Notes: generated from the letters alone by a model not told the origin. Positions 1-4,854 are shown, counted from the stretch's first letter. The stretch is DNA of 6,830 nt from Methanomicrobiales archaeon (GCA_028678715.1 JAJRCY010000046.1:1-6830), one strand, 5' to 3'. Program-made: numbers and translations.

Positions 1-131
1 AGGCTGTAGCAGGTGATATCCGGCGCGGGTGCATCCACCGGCCTGAGATAAAAACCGTACTCTGCACAGGAAGCAAACAGGGGGGCGTACGAGCTGGCAG
101 CCGCATTAATGACCCTCCAGTTCACCCTCAC
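1..131 (-). CDS. Truncated reading frame, possibly a B12-binding radical SAM protein
   Basis: An open minus-strand frame starts at GTG 131-129 (or GTG 125-123), inside the last codons of the dehydratase small-subunit gene, and runs off the window. The 44 visible residues read like real protein, with segments NAAASSYAPLFASC, YGFYLRPVDAP and DITCYSL. A G-rich stretch (GGGGGAA) lies a few bases before the first GTG, so translational coupling through the roughly 26-base overlap is plausible. The DxTCYSL pattern after an N-terminal stretch reminds me of the N-terminus of archaeal B12-binding/radical SAM proteins (MJ_1487-type family). That is recollection, not a proven match, and no CxxxCxxC motif is within view. 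A competing frame from ATG 106-104 (just 3' of the stop) gives an Arg/Pro-rich, less protein-like sequence. It does not resemble the aconitase-X large subunit that would be the expected partner. Confidence 0.45.
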   Translation of the reverse strand, partial: MRVNWRVINAAASSYAPLFASCAEYGFYLRPVDAPAPDITCYS

Positions 132-525
132 AGGTCAGTTCCCCCTTCCCGCCATCGACGGTCACCCGGGCCCCCTCAGGGATCCGGTCGATGGCAGGCT
201 CCGGCCGGTCCATCATCGGGATGCCCGCGATGATGGCCCCCACGACGATGATGGGCTCCGCCTCCCGGTTCACGATGGCTGCCGGGGCTTTCCCGTTGTG
301 CCGGAGGGCGTAGAGCACGTAGGATCCCACCGTGGAACCTTTTCCGTGCGGGAAGTAGAGCACGCACCCGGCCACCGACTTCCCCAGCAGCGGGTGCCCG
401 GGTTCCACGACCATGCCGGTTCCCGGGTCCACACCCCCCAGGAAGGAGATGGGCTCGCGGCTGATGAGCATAGGCCCGGTGCCCGTGCCCCCCGCGATTC
501 CCCGTCCCCTGATGACGGACGCCAT
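106..525 (-). CDS. Phosphomevalonate dehydratase small subunit (DUF126, aconitase X swivel domain)
   Basis: This 139-residue protein matches the DUF126/aconitase-X swivel-domain family, which in archaea is the small subunit of phosphomevalonate dehydratase. The enzyme makes trans-anhydromevalonate 5-phosphate in the archaeal modified mevalonate pathway to isoprenoid lipids. Visible hallmarks are RGRGIAGG near residues 6-13, ISFLGGVDPGTG at 26-37, and GKGSTVGSYVLY at 62-73, whose Ser64 corresponds to the conserved active-site serine of the family. EAEPIIVVGAIIAGIPMMD follows at 88-106. Full length is normal for the stand-alone subunit. The catalytic large subunit (DUF521) is not in the window: upstream is the divergent PAN gene, and the overlapping downstream frame does not look like it. 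A TATA-like TTAATGTA at 556-549 lies 24 bases before the ATG, suggesting a very short leader. Family assignment is firm; substrate rests on family knowledge. Confidence 0.9.
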   Translation of the reverse strand: MASVIRGRGIAGGTGTGPMLISREPISFLGGVDPGTGMVVEPGHPLLGKSVAGCVLYFPHGKGSTVGSYVLYALRHNGKAPAAIVNREAEPIIVVGAIIAGIPMMDRPEPAIDRIPEGARVTVDGGKGELTCEGELEGH

Positions 526-530
526 ACCTG

Positions 531-537
531 ATATATG
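531..537 (+). promoter_or_regulatory. Probable TATA box for PAN
   Basis: ATATATG on the plus strand lies about 27-33 bases before the PAN ATG at 564. Transcription would then begin within a few bases of the start codon. The sequence AAGGATGAG directly before the ATG could act as a weak ribosome site if a short leader exists. The box lies almost at the ATG of the divergent gene, so the two promoters probably compete for the same short region. Confidence 0.45.
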
Positions 538-548
538 CGATCACGCCC

Positions 549-556
549 TACATTAA
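549..556 (-). promoter_or_regulatory. Probable TATA box for the dehydratase small subunit
   Basis: The minus strand reads TTAATGTA here, 24 bases before the ATG at 525. This is the usual archaeal TATA-to-start-site distance, so the transcript would be leaderless or nearly so. The whole divergent gap to PAN is only 38 bp, so this box and the PAN box interleave. Confidence 0.4.
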
Positions 557-563
557 GGATGAG

Positions 564-1730
564 ATGGATGACACCGTGTCCAACCAGGTCAGCTCCGACA
601 TTGACCTGGTGAAGATGAACCTGGAGCTCCAGGAGCTGCGTGCACAGCAGCTGGACCTGAAGGTCAGGAACGAGAACCTCCAGAAGGAGGTGAACCAGCT
701 CCGCCGGGAGAATGCCCAGCTGAAGCGGATGCCTCTCTTTGTCGCTTCGGTGGTGGAGGTGATGGAGGAGGGGGAGGTGTACCTGAGGCAGCAGGGGAAC
801 AACCAGGAGTACCTCACCACCGTGAACGAGGAACTCCAGCGGACCTTAAAACCCGGCACCAAGGTGGCGGTGAACAACGCGCTCTCTATCGTCAAGATCA
901 TCGGTTCCGTGTACGATGCCCGGGTGCGGGTGATGGAACTGGAGGCCTCTCCCGATGTCACCTTCGAGCAGATAGGGGGCCTGCGGCAGGAGATCGAGGA
1001 GGTGCGGGAGGCGGTGGAGTACCCCCTGACCCGTCCCGAGGTCTTCCGGCGGCTCGGGGTGGAGCCTCCCAAGGGGATCCTCCTCCACGGCCCGCCGGGG
1101 ACGGGAAAGACCCTGATCGCAAAAGCAGTGGCTCACCAGGCCCGCGCCACCTTCATCCGGATGTCGGGGTCTGAACTCGTGCACAAGTTCATCGGGGAAG
1201 GGGCGCAGCTGGTGCGGGAGCTCTTCCAGCTGGCCCGGGAACGTGCCCCCTCCATCATCTTCATCGACGAGATCGATGCCATCGCCTCCATGCGGACCCA
1301 TGACGGCACCTCGGGATCCGCCGAAGTCCAGCGGACGCTCATGCAGCTGCTGGCGGAGATGGACGGGTTCGACAACCGGGGCGACATCCGGATCATGGCT
1401 GCGACGAACCGGCTGGACATGCTGGATCTCGCCATCCTGCGGCCCGGCCGGTTTGACCGGGTCCTCCGGATCCCGCTCCCGGACGAAGCGGCCCGCAGGG
1501 AGATCCTGAAGATCCATACCCGTTCCATGAAGGTGGGAGAGGTGAACCTGGAAGATCTCGTGAAGGGGACGGAGGGTGGCACCGGTGCGGATCTCCAGGC
1601 CGTCTGCCGCGAGGCCGGCATGAATGCCGTCCGGCGCGGGGCGGACGCAGTGGAGCAGCCGGACTTCACTGCCGCGCTCGCCAAGGTCCGGAGCGAGCCA
1701 TCCCTCCGCGACGACCGGATGTTCCGGTGA
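564..1730 (+). CDS. pan: Proteasome-activating nucleotidase (PAN), AAA ATPase
   Basis: This 388-residue protein has the full PAN layout. A charged heptad-rich coiled coil spans residues ~15-55, followed by the conserved junction proline (Pro57) and an OB-fold domain to ~125. The AAA module carries Walker A GPPGTGKT (176-183), pore loop 1 KFIGEG (208-213), Walker B IIFIDE (231-236), sensor-1 Asn282 in AATN, arginine-finger motif RPGRFDR (293-299) and GGTGADL (338-344) in the sensor-2 region. PAN forms a hexameric ring that unfolds proteins and feeds them to the archaeal 20S proteasome. The C-terminus ends Met-Phe-Arg, so the gate-opening HbYX motif has Phe where Tyr is usual. It is somewhat shorter than typical PANs (about 400-430 residues), chiefly at the N-terminus. 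Monocistronic by layout; a second PAN paralogue elsewhere is possible. Cdc48/VAT is excluded because there is only one AAA domain. Confidence 0.95.
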   Translation: MDDTVSNQVSSDIDLVKMNLELQELRAQQLDLKVRNENLQKEVNQLRRENAQLKRMPLFVASVVEVMEEGEVYLRQQGNNQEYLTTVNEELQRTLKPGTKVAVNNALSIVKIIGSVYDARVRVMELEASPDVTFEQIGGLRQEIEEVREAVEYPLTRPEVFRRLGVEPPKGILLHGPPGTGKTLIAKAVAHQARATFIRMSGSELVHKFIGEGAQLVRELFQLARERAPSIIFIDEIDAIASMRTHDGTSGSAEVQRTLMQLLAEMDGFDNRGDIRIMAATNRLDMLDLAILRPGRFDRVLRIPLPDEAARREILKIHTRSMKVGEVNLEDLVKGTEGGTGADLQAVCREAGMNAVRRGADAVEQPDFTAALAKVRSEPSLRDDRMFR

Positions 1731-1747
1731 AGGCGGGACATCTCCTC

Positions 1748-1765
1748 TTTTTCGCAGTGTTTTTT
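1748..1765 (+). terminator. T-rich terminator after PAN
   Basis: Eighteen bases past the PAN stop codon the plus strand has TTTTT (1748-1752), then TTTTTT (1760-1765) inside GTGTTTTTTACAC. Archaeal RNA polymerase terminates at such T runs without needing a strong hairpin. Further pyrimidine-rich sequence follows to about 1790. This places the end of the PAN transcript before the repeat that starts at about 1824. Confidence 0.55.
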
Positions 1766-1823
1766 ACACAGTTACTTTCTATCTTCCTGTTGCTCGGCGA
1801 TGAAGAAGGCCGGTATCATCTAA

Positions 1824-2077
1824 GGATTTGCCTGGTGAGACGCTCTCGGAGGCTCCGCCCCCGCCGCGTGGGCACCCCCCGAAGGTGTCCGGGCGTCATG
1901 AGGATCCCGGGTTCTCTCGAACGACGCATGCTTTGTCGGTGAAATCCCCCCTTCTTGTGAGTAATCAGGAGAAAAAAGGGTGGAAGGGACTATCCTCACG
2001 GGGGTGGGACCTGGAGGGGGCTCTGCCCCCTCCTGTCACCCTCCCCCAGTGAGGATATTCTCTCCACCAGGTTTTTC
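1824..2077 (+). repeat. Dispersed intergenic repeat, copy 1 (with extended palindromic 3' end)
   Basis: This stretch matches the minus strand of 4628-4845. A 91-base core (1831-1921) aligns to 4836-4746 without gaps and with about six differences. A less conserved spacer of 69 bases (71 in copy 2) follows, sharing TGAAATCC and CTT/TTC patches. Then comes a conserved hairpin block: TATCCTCAC (1991-1999), and GGAGGGGGC (2013-2021) pairing perfectly with GCCCCCTCC (2025-2033) around a TCT loop. In this copy the arm continues: GTGAGGATA (2049-2057) is the exact complement of TATCCTCAC, and GGTGGA (1979-1984) pairs with TCCACC (2063-2068), ending in TTTTT at 2072-2076. The core also folds: a GGGCACC/GGTGTCC pair closes a CCCCGAA loop. 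It lies ~94 bases past the PAN stop, in the same orientation. It may be an RNA-forming element, a small non-autonomous mobile repeat or a terminator-type repeat; no transposase is seen. Confidence 0.85.
2013..2033 (+). terminator. Nine-base-pair GC hairpin inside repeat copy 1
   Basis: GGAGGGGGC and GCCCCCTCC form a perfect stem around TCT, nested inside the longer TATCCTCAC/GTGAGGATA stem and followed, after the outer arm, by TTTTT at 2072-2076. Whether it ends transcription, stabilises an RNA 3' end or only marks the repeat cannot be told from sequence. Confidence 0.4.
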
Positions 2078-2198
2078 CATTCTGGATCCAGATACGGCGG
2101 AGGACGGAAGAAAATACCGTGTGAATCATGGATTAAGTTCTTCCAGAAAGGTGGGGTGAGGGGGTGTAAGGAGGAGGAAGGAGGAGGGTTGTGGGGTA
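2078..2198. other. Non-coding stretch with G-rich polypurine tract
   Basis: No gene is supported here. The second half (about 2143-2196) is strongly purine-rich on the plus strand, with runs such as GGTGGGG, GAGGGGGTG and repeated GGAGGA. On the minus strand it is the pyrimidine-rich sequence directly after the stop codon of the 120-residue protein gene. It could influence transcript ending or form G-quadruplexes, but nothing specific is shown. Confidence 0.4.
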
Positions 2199-2561
2199 TC
2201 AGTTCGTGGCCGTCTCCTTTTTCTTGAGAGGGAGGTCCCCCCCGTACAGGTGGTACATCATCCCCACCTTGGCTGACATCATGCGCATCTGTGCTCTGTA
2301 CTCTCTCGTGTACTTGCGTCCGTTTTCGGCCATGCGGTCCAGGTAGTGGAGGAACTTGGGGTACTCCTTGGGACGCCGCTCCTGCAGCATCCTCAGGAAG
2401 AGGTTCTTGAACTCGCGGTCCGAGATCGCGGCGATGATGCTGTACTGTTCCAGGGTCTCCTCAGGGAGGCGCCTGAAACGTTCCACCTCCTCCGCGATGT
2501 CATTGATCGCATACACGACTTCTGAAGCGCTGACCCAGGGCTTGATCTTCACTTGCGACAT
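2199..2561 (-). CDS. Small helical protein of unknown function
   Basis: This 120-residue protein is one I do not recognise. It is charged and apparently almost all alpha-helical: SASEVVYAINDIAEEVERFRRL (residues ~11-32), a stretch with EEQ-type acidic and Leu/Ile residues to ~60, then RRPKEYPKFLHYLDRMAENGRKYTREY (62-88) and a Met-rich segment MRMMSAKVGMMYHLYGG (92-108). The tail is basic (LKKK) before ETATN. There is no signal peptide, membrane segment or Cys pair. It is likely a soluble cytosolic protein. A strong TATA box (2612-2604) lies ~45 bases upstream of the ATG and no good ribosome site precedes the start. It is a single-gene unit facing away from the methyltransferase. A coding call is supported by its clean amino-acid composition and promoter, not by homology. 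Confidence 0.75.
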   Translation of the reverse strand: MSQVKIKPWVSASEVVYAINDIAEEVERFRRLPEETLEQYSIIAAISDREFKNLFLRMLQERRPKEYPKFLHYLDRMAENGRKYTREYRAQMRMMSAKVGMMYHLYGGDLPLKKKETATN

Positions 2562-2598
2562 TGGGAGTCACTGTCCGTGTCTGCACATTACAATTTCC

Positions 2599-2618
2599 TA
2601 TCCTTATATATATGGATA
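2599..2618 (-). promoter_or_regulatory. TATA box embedded in a palindrome, promoter of the 120-residue protein
   Basis: The minus strand carries ATATATATAA as an archaeal TATA box, giving a start site near 2580 and a leader of about 20 bases. The box is framed by TATCC (2599-2603) and GGATA (2614-2618), a palindrome interrupted only by the TATA itself. A further TATCC lies at 2651-2655. Such symmetry over a TATA box is the usual position of an archaeal repressor site. Confidence 0.5.
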
Positions 2619-2696
2619 TCGGTTTTGATTTGGTTGGATCTTACCTCAAATATCCATTTAGTCTACTGTTTATGCTCTGATAACAATAAGGAGTCA

Positions 2697-2704
2697 TTAT
2701 ATAC
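2697..2704 (+). promoter_or_regulatory. TATA box for the methyltransferase
   Basis: TTATATAC stands at the right edge of an AT-rich island (about 2585-2735) between two divergent genes. Transcription would begin near 2725-2730, leaving a leader of roughly 85 bases before the ATG at 2814. That leader contains the inverted repeat at 2755-2775. Confidence 0.5.
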
Positions 2705-2754
2705 GTAATCAACGACTTCCATTTATCAGCTGGCGGTATGAGGTATCCGCAGGG

Positions 2755-2775
2755 GAGGTCTCTAGCGCTGACCTC
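2755..2775 (+). repeat. Short inverted repeat in the methyltransferase leader
   Basis: GAGGTC (2755-2760) and GACCTC (2770-2775) are exact complements around a nine-base loop TCTAGCGCT that itself holds the palindrome AGCGCT. It lies within the predicted 5' leader, so it may be an RNA hairpin or a protein site; it may also be chance. Confidence 0.35.
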
Positions 2776-2813
2776 ATGCTGTGGCACGGAGATATTTTCT
2801 CCGGTGGTTCCGC

Positions 2814-3377
2814 ATGTCCCGACGGCGATTTCCTCCGGATGATCCCGAACGCCGGCGCTGGCAGGATCCCGAACGCGTGCTGGCAGCCATCGGCGTTGCG
2901 CCTGGCATGACGTTTCTCGATGTGGGGTGCGGGGAAGGGTACTTTGCCCTGCCTGCCGCGCGCAGGGTCGGGGCATCCGGCCTGGTCTGCGGGATCGATA
3001 TCAATGGGGAAGCGGTCACGCGCCTGCGGCACCATGCCGCAGAAGCAGGGATGGACTGGGTCTCGGCACGGGCGGGAGCCGCAGAAGAAACGGTGCTCTG
3101 TTCCGGTTGCGGGGATGTGGTCTTCTTCGGGATCAGCCTGCACGATTTTTCGGATCCCGGAAAAGTGCTCCGGAACGCGCGCAGGATGGTCCGGCATGGC
3201 GGGATCCTGGCAGACCTGGACTGGCATGCCCGGGAGATGCCTTTCGGGCCTCCCCCGGAGAAGAGGTTCCCCCCGGAGCATGCCATGGCCCTCATCCGGG
3301 AGGCCGGATTTCACCCGTTGTCACTGCAGGACTGCGGCCCGTACCACTATCTGATCCTCGCTCGCCCGGCCCCCTGA
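2814..3377 (+). CDS. Class I SAM-dependent methyltransferase
   Basis: The start is taken at ATG 2814 because GGTGG (2803-2807) sits six bases before it. An in-frame GTG at 2781 would add 11 basic/aromatic residues but has no ribosome site. The 187-residue protein has a Rossmann-type methyltransferase fold: motif I LDVGCGEGYF (residues 35-44), acidic motif II GIDINGE (60-66), FFGISLHDFSDP (104-115) as the motif IV/strand 4 region, and LADLDWH (132-138) for strand 5. The N-terminal FPPDDPERRRWQDPE leads into the fold. Substrate is unknown; these small stand-alone enzymes cannot be assigned from motifs alone. It converges with msrB, only 11 bases apart, so the two messages probably overlap at their 3' ends. 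Confidence 0.88.
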   Translation: MSRRRFPPDDPERRRWQDPERVLAAIGVAPGMTFLDVGCGEGYFALPAARRVGASGLVCGIDINGEAVTRLRHHAAEAGMDWVSARAGAAEETVLCSGCGDVVFFGISLHDFSDPGKVLRNARRMVRHGGILADLDWHAREMPFGPPPEKRFPPEHAMALIREAGFHPLSLQDCGPYHYLILARPAP

Positions 3378-3388
3378 TCTTCGCTATA

Positions 3389-3883
3389 TTACCCTGTGGG
3401 TCCAGGATCCCGCATCAGGAGGTCGCCACGTGCCACGAATTGGAGGGATGCGGAGTTCATGCAGTACCGTTTCCCGGTGGGAGGCGGGCCATCGTCAAAG
3501 ACATGCCCGAGGTGGGCATCGCACCGGGCGCAGAACACCTCGGTTCGCACCATCCCATATCTCCTGTCGGTCCGGAGCGCCACGTTCTCACGGGCGATGG
3601 GGGCGCTGAAGCTGGGCCATCCCGTCCCGGAATCGAACTTGGCCCGGGAATCAAAGAGGTCGGTTCCGCAGCAGATGCACCGGTACACGCCATCCCCGTG
3701 GAAATCGTGGTACCGGCCGGTGAACGCCTGCTCGGTCCCCTGTCCGCGGACCACCTCAAAGGAGACCGGGGGAAGGAGCCTGCGCCATTCCTCCTCGGTC
3801 CGCCGGACCGGTACGACCATCTCCACCGTCCCGGTCGAGGCAACAAAGATCGGGATTTTTCCGGTACCCCCCTCTCTCTCCAT
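3389..3883 (-). CDS. msrB: Peptide-methionine (R)-S-oxide reductase MsrB
   Basis: MsrB reduces the R-epimer of methionine sulfoxide in proteins. The protein has the complete signature. Numbered from GTG 3895, it contains KYHDFHG-like RYHDFHG (61-67), zinc ligands in CICC (73-76) and CARC (122-125), SGTGWPSF (89-96), HLGHVF (128-133) and the catalytic Cys145 in RYCMNSASL. The start is chosen at ATG 3883 because GGTGAG (3896-3891) lies seven bases upstream. GTG 3895 overlaps that site, and ATG 3820 (MVVPVRRTEEEW) matches the usual family N-terminus. Thus about 20 residues (IPIFVASTGTVE region) precede the normal domain start; they may be a real extension or indicate the later start. Reductant is probably thioredoxin. 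The gene is downstream of a small membrane-protein gene with an 82-base gap. Confidence 0.93.
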   Translation of the reverse strand: MEREGGTGKIPIFVASTGTVEMVVPVRRTEEEWRRLLPPVSFEVVRGQGTEQAFTGRYHDFHGDGVYRCICCGTDLFDSRAKFDSGTGWPSFSAPIARENVALRTDRRYGMVRTEVFCARCDAHLGHVFDDGPPPTGKRYCMNSASLQFVARGDLLMRDPGPTG

Positions 3884-3909
3884 CGAAGTGCTCACCGGAA
3901 GGGAATCTG

Positions 3910-3931
3910 CCCCCCGGATGATAAGGGGGGG
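3910..3931. repeat. C6/G6 inverted repeat between membrane protein and msrB
   Basis: CCCCCC (3910-3915) and GGGGGG (3925-3930) face each other across the nine bases GGATGATAA. The stem lies in the gap between the 57-residue protein gene and msrB, just before the msrB ribosome site. It may end the upstream transcript or form a leader hairpin; no T run follows on the minus strand. Confidence 0.35.
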
Positions 3932-3965
3932 TGTTCACAGCTCCGGGCATGGGTGGGCAGGGATG

Positions 3966-4139
3966 CTACTGGAACCGCATGATCAGGACGATGAGGGTGG
4001 ATCCCACGTAGGCAAGGATGATCCAGACCGAGACCCAGAACCAGACTCCCGTGGCCACGAGAAACGTGGCCCAGAGGAGTCCCGTCAGGCAGATCAGGTA
4101 AAAGAAGATCCAGGTCCTGATCCGGGAGCCCGTTTCCAT
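3966..4139 (-). CDS. Small two-helix membrane protein, 57 residues
   Basis: A short minus-strand frame starts at ATG 4139 and ends at TAG 3968-3966. After a basic N-terminus (METGSRIRTW) come two hydrophobic stretches: IFFYLICLTGLLWATFLVA (residues 11-29), and WFWVSVWIILAYV (33-45) through GSTLIVLIM (46-54), ending RFQ. The first helix would be preceded by positive charge, consistent with the N-terminus inside. It is rich in Trp and Phe and has no Cys cluster. Function is unknown; the composition is very unlikely for random GC-rich sequence. A TATA-like ATTAAGTA (4168-4161) lies about 25 bases upstream and no ribosome site is present, so the message is probably leaderless. Two 11-bp direct repeats further upstream suggest regulation. 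I know no family for it. Confidence 0.72.
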   Translation of the reverse strand: METGSRIRTWIFFYLICLTGLLWATFLVATGVWFWVSVWIILAYVGSTLIVLIMRFQ

Positions 4140-4160
4140 GAAAAAGGTGCCACTCGACCC

Positions 4161-4168
4161 TACTTAAT
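4161..4168 (-). promoter_or_regulatory. TATA box of the 57-residue membrane protein gene
   Basis: The minus strand reads ATTAAGTA 22-29 bases before the ATG. This is the spacing of a leaderless archaeal promoter and fits the lack of a ribosome site. Confidence 0.45.
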
Positions 4169-4185
4169 GGTTGATGCTGGCCCTG

Positions 4186-4216
4186 TTTTCCCGATTGGAC
4201 AGATATTTTCCCGATT
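4186..4216 (-). repeat. Paired 11-bp direct repeats upstream of the membrane-protein promoter
   Basis: AATCGGGAAAA occurs twice on the minus strand, at 4216-4206 and 4196-4186. The copies are exactly 20 bp apart, so they present the same face of the helix. They end 17 bp before the TATA box, the usual place for an activator in archaea, and lie directly after the HEAT-repeat stop codon. A chance match of this length at this place is unlikely, but the binding protein is unknown. Confidence 0.55.
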
Positions 4217-4224
4217 CTCTCCCT

Positions 4225-4539
4225 TCATCCCCTCTCTGCCCGGATACGGTCCAGGGCTTCGCGGATCATCTCCTGAACGCTGTCCACCGGGTCCTGCAGG
4301 TGGTGCTCCAGCGGACGGTACGCCCGCATGTCTCCGATGGTGCCCAGGGCCCATGCCACCTTCATCCTGACCCTCCAGTCGGGGTCGTCCAGCGCCCGGA
4401 TGAGCCCCTCCACCGCACCCGGTTCCCTCAGGCGCCCCAGCGCTTCGGCCGCCCGGTACCGGCGCATCGGGTCGGGATCCGCGAGGCCTGCCAGGAAGCG
4501 GGGGAGGGCTGGCGGGGGGAATTCCTGTCCGGAGGCCAT
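4225..4539 (-). CDS. HEAT-repeat mini-protein
   Basis: This 104-residue protein consists almost wholly of three ~31-residue HEAT/PBS-lyase-type repeats: LPRFLAGLADPDPMRRYRAAEALGRL (12-37), AVEGLIRALDDPDWRVRMKVAWALGTIG (42-69) and YRPLEHHLQDPVDSVQEMIREALDRI (74-99). Each shows the typical helix, then DPD or DP turn, then R-x-x-A-AxALG helix. Such solenoids bind other proteins, and in archaea many stand-alone short ones have no known partner. It is not the catalytic type of lyase, since those repeats alone do not give enzymatic function. The leader upstream carries a tandem 15-bp repeat and the end of dispersed repeat copy 2. No convincing ribosome site is visible before ATG 4539. Confidence 0.85.
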   Translation of the reverse strand: MASGQEFPPPALPRFLAGLADPDPMRRYRAAEALGRLREPGAVEGLIRALDDPDWRVRMKVAWALGTIGDMRAYRPLEHHLQDPVDSVQEMIREALDRIRAERG

Positions 4540-4584
4540 GCTGAGCCCGTCGGCACTCCGGGAGATGAAGGTTTGGACGGGGAC

Positions 4585-4614
4585 GGTGGTGAGATGATCT
4601 GTGGTGAGATAATC
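4585..4614 (-). repeat. Tandem 15-bp repeat upstream of the HEAT gene
   Basis: On the minus strand GATTATCTCACCACA is followed directly by GATCATCTCACCACC, two units differing at two positions. It sits 46-75 bases before the HEAT-repeat start. The palindrome TTCTAGAA (4616-4623) adjoins it. A DNA-binding protein could use it, or it is a simple duplication. Confidence 0.45.
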
Positions 4615-4627
4615 CTTCTAGAATAAC

Positions 4628-4845
4628 CGGCGGGAGGGGGCAGGCCCCCTCCCGGTCCCTCCCCTGTGAGGATATTCCCTTCCAACCTTTCTTCCCGTCA
4701 GTCCTGGTAGGAATGGGAGGATTTCATGAAGGTACCACCTCCCCTTTCGGGAGAACCCGGGATCCTCATGGCGCCCGGACACCTCCGGGGGGTGCCCAAG
4801 CGGCGGGGGCGGAGCCCCCGAGAGCGTCTCACCAGACATATTCAA
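4628..4845 (-). repeat. Dispersed intergenic repeat, copy 2 (inverted)
   Basis: This is the second copy of the 1824-2077 repeat, on the opposite strand. Core 4836-4746 matches 1831-1921 at roughly 85 of 91 positions. Inside the core GGGGGC-TCC-GCCCCC is a perfect hairpin here, while copy 1 has one mismatch in it. The 71-base spacer and the terminal hairpin follow: TATCCTCAC (4674-4666), and GGGAGGGGGC/GCCCCCTCCC around two bases (4653-4632). Unlike copy 1, the outer returning arm is missing, so the element ends at about 4628. It begins about 150 bases past the dnaJ stop codon, in the dnaJ orientation, and ends ahead of the HEAT gene. Confidence 0.85.
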
Positions 4846-4854
4846 AGAGAAAAA
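4844..4854 (-). terminator. T-rich terminator after dnaJ
   Basis: The minus strand reads TTTTTCTCTTT here, about 140 bases after the dnaJ stop codon. It is the only clear T-rich tract between dnaJ and the HEAT gene and directly abuts the start of repeat copy 2, as the PAN terminator precedes copy 1. Confidence 0.45.

Noticed and set aside
1727..1942. 71-codon frame overlapping the PAN stop
   Set aside because: It runs through the T-rich terminator and into the repeat, with an Arg-rich low-complexity product and no support as protein.
2927..4370. Long plus-strand open frames of 351 and 324 codons
   Set aside because: They overlap the methyltransferase and antisense MsrB genes, lack protein-like composition, and are explained by GC-rich codon shadows.
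4618..4845. 75-codon Pro-rich ORF on the minus strand as a gene
   Set aside because: It coincides with repeat copy 2; the differences from copy 1 are mostly amino-acid changing and the second half is in a different frame from copy 1.
1824..4845. CRISPR array or composite transposon formed by the repeats
   Set aside because: Only two copies, 2.6 kb apart and inverted, with no transposase, no short regular spacers and no visible target duplication.
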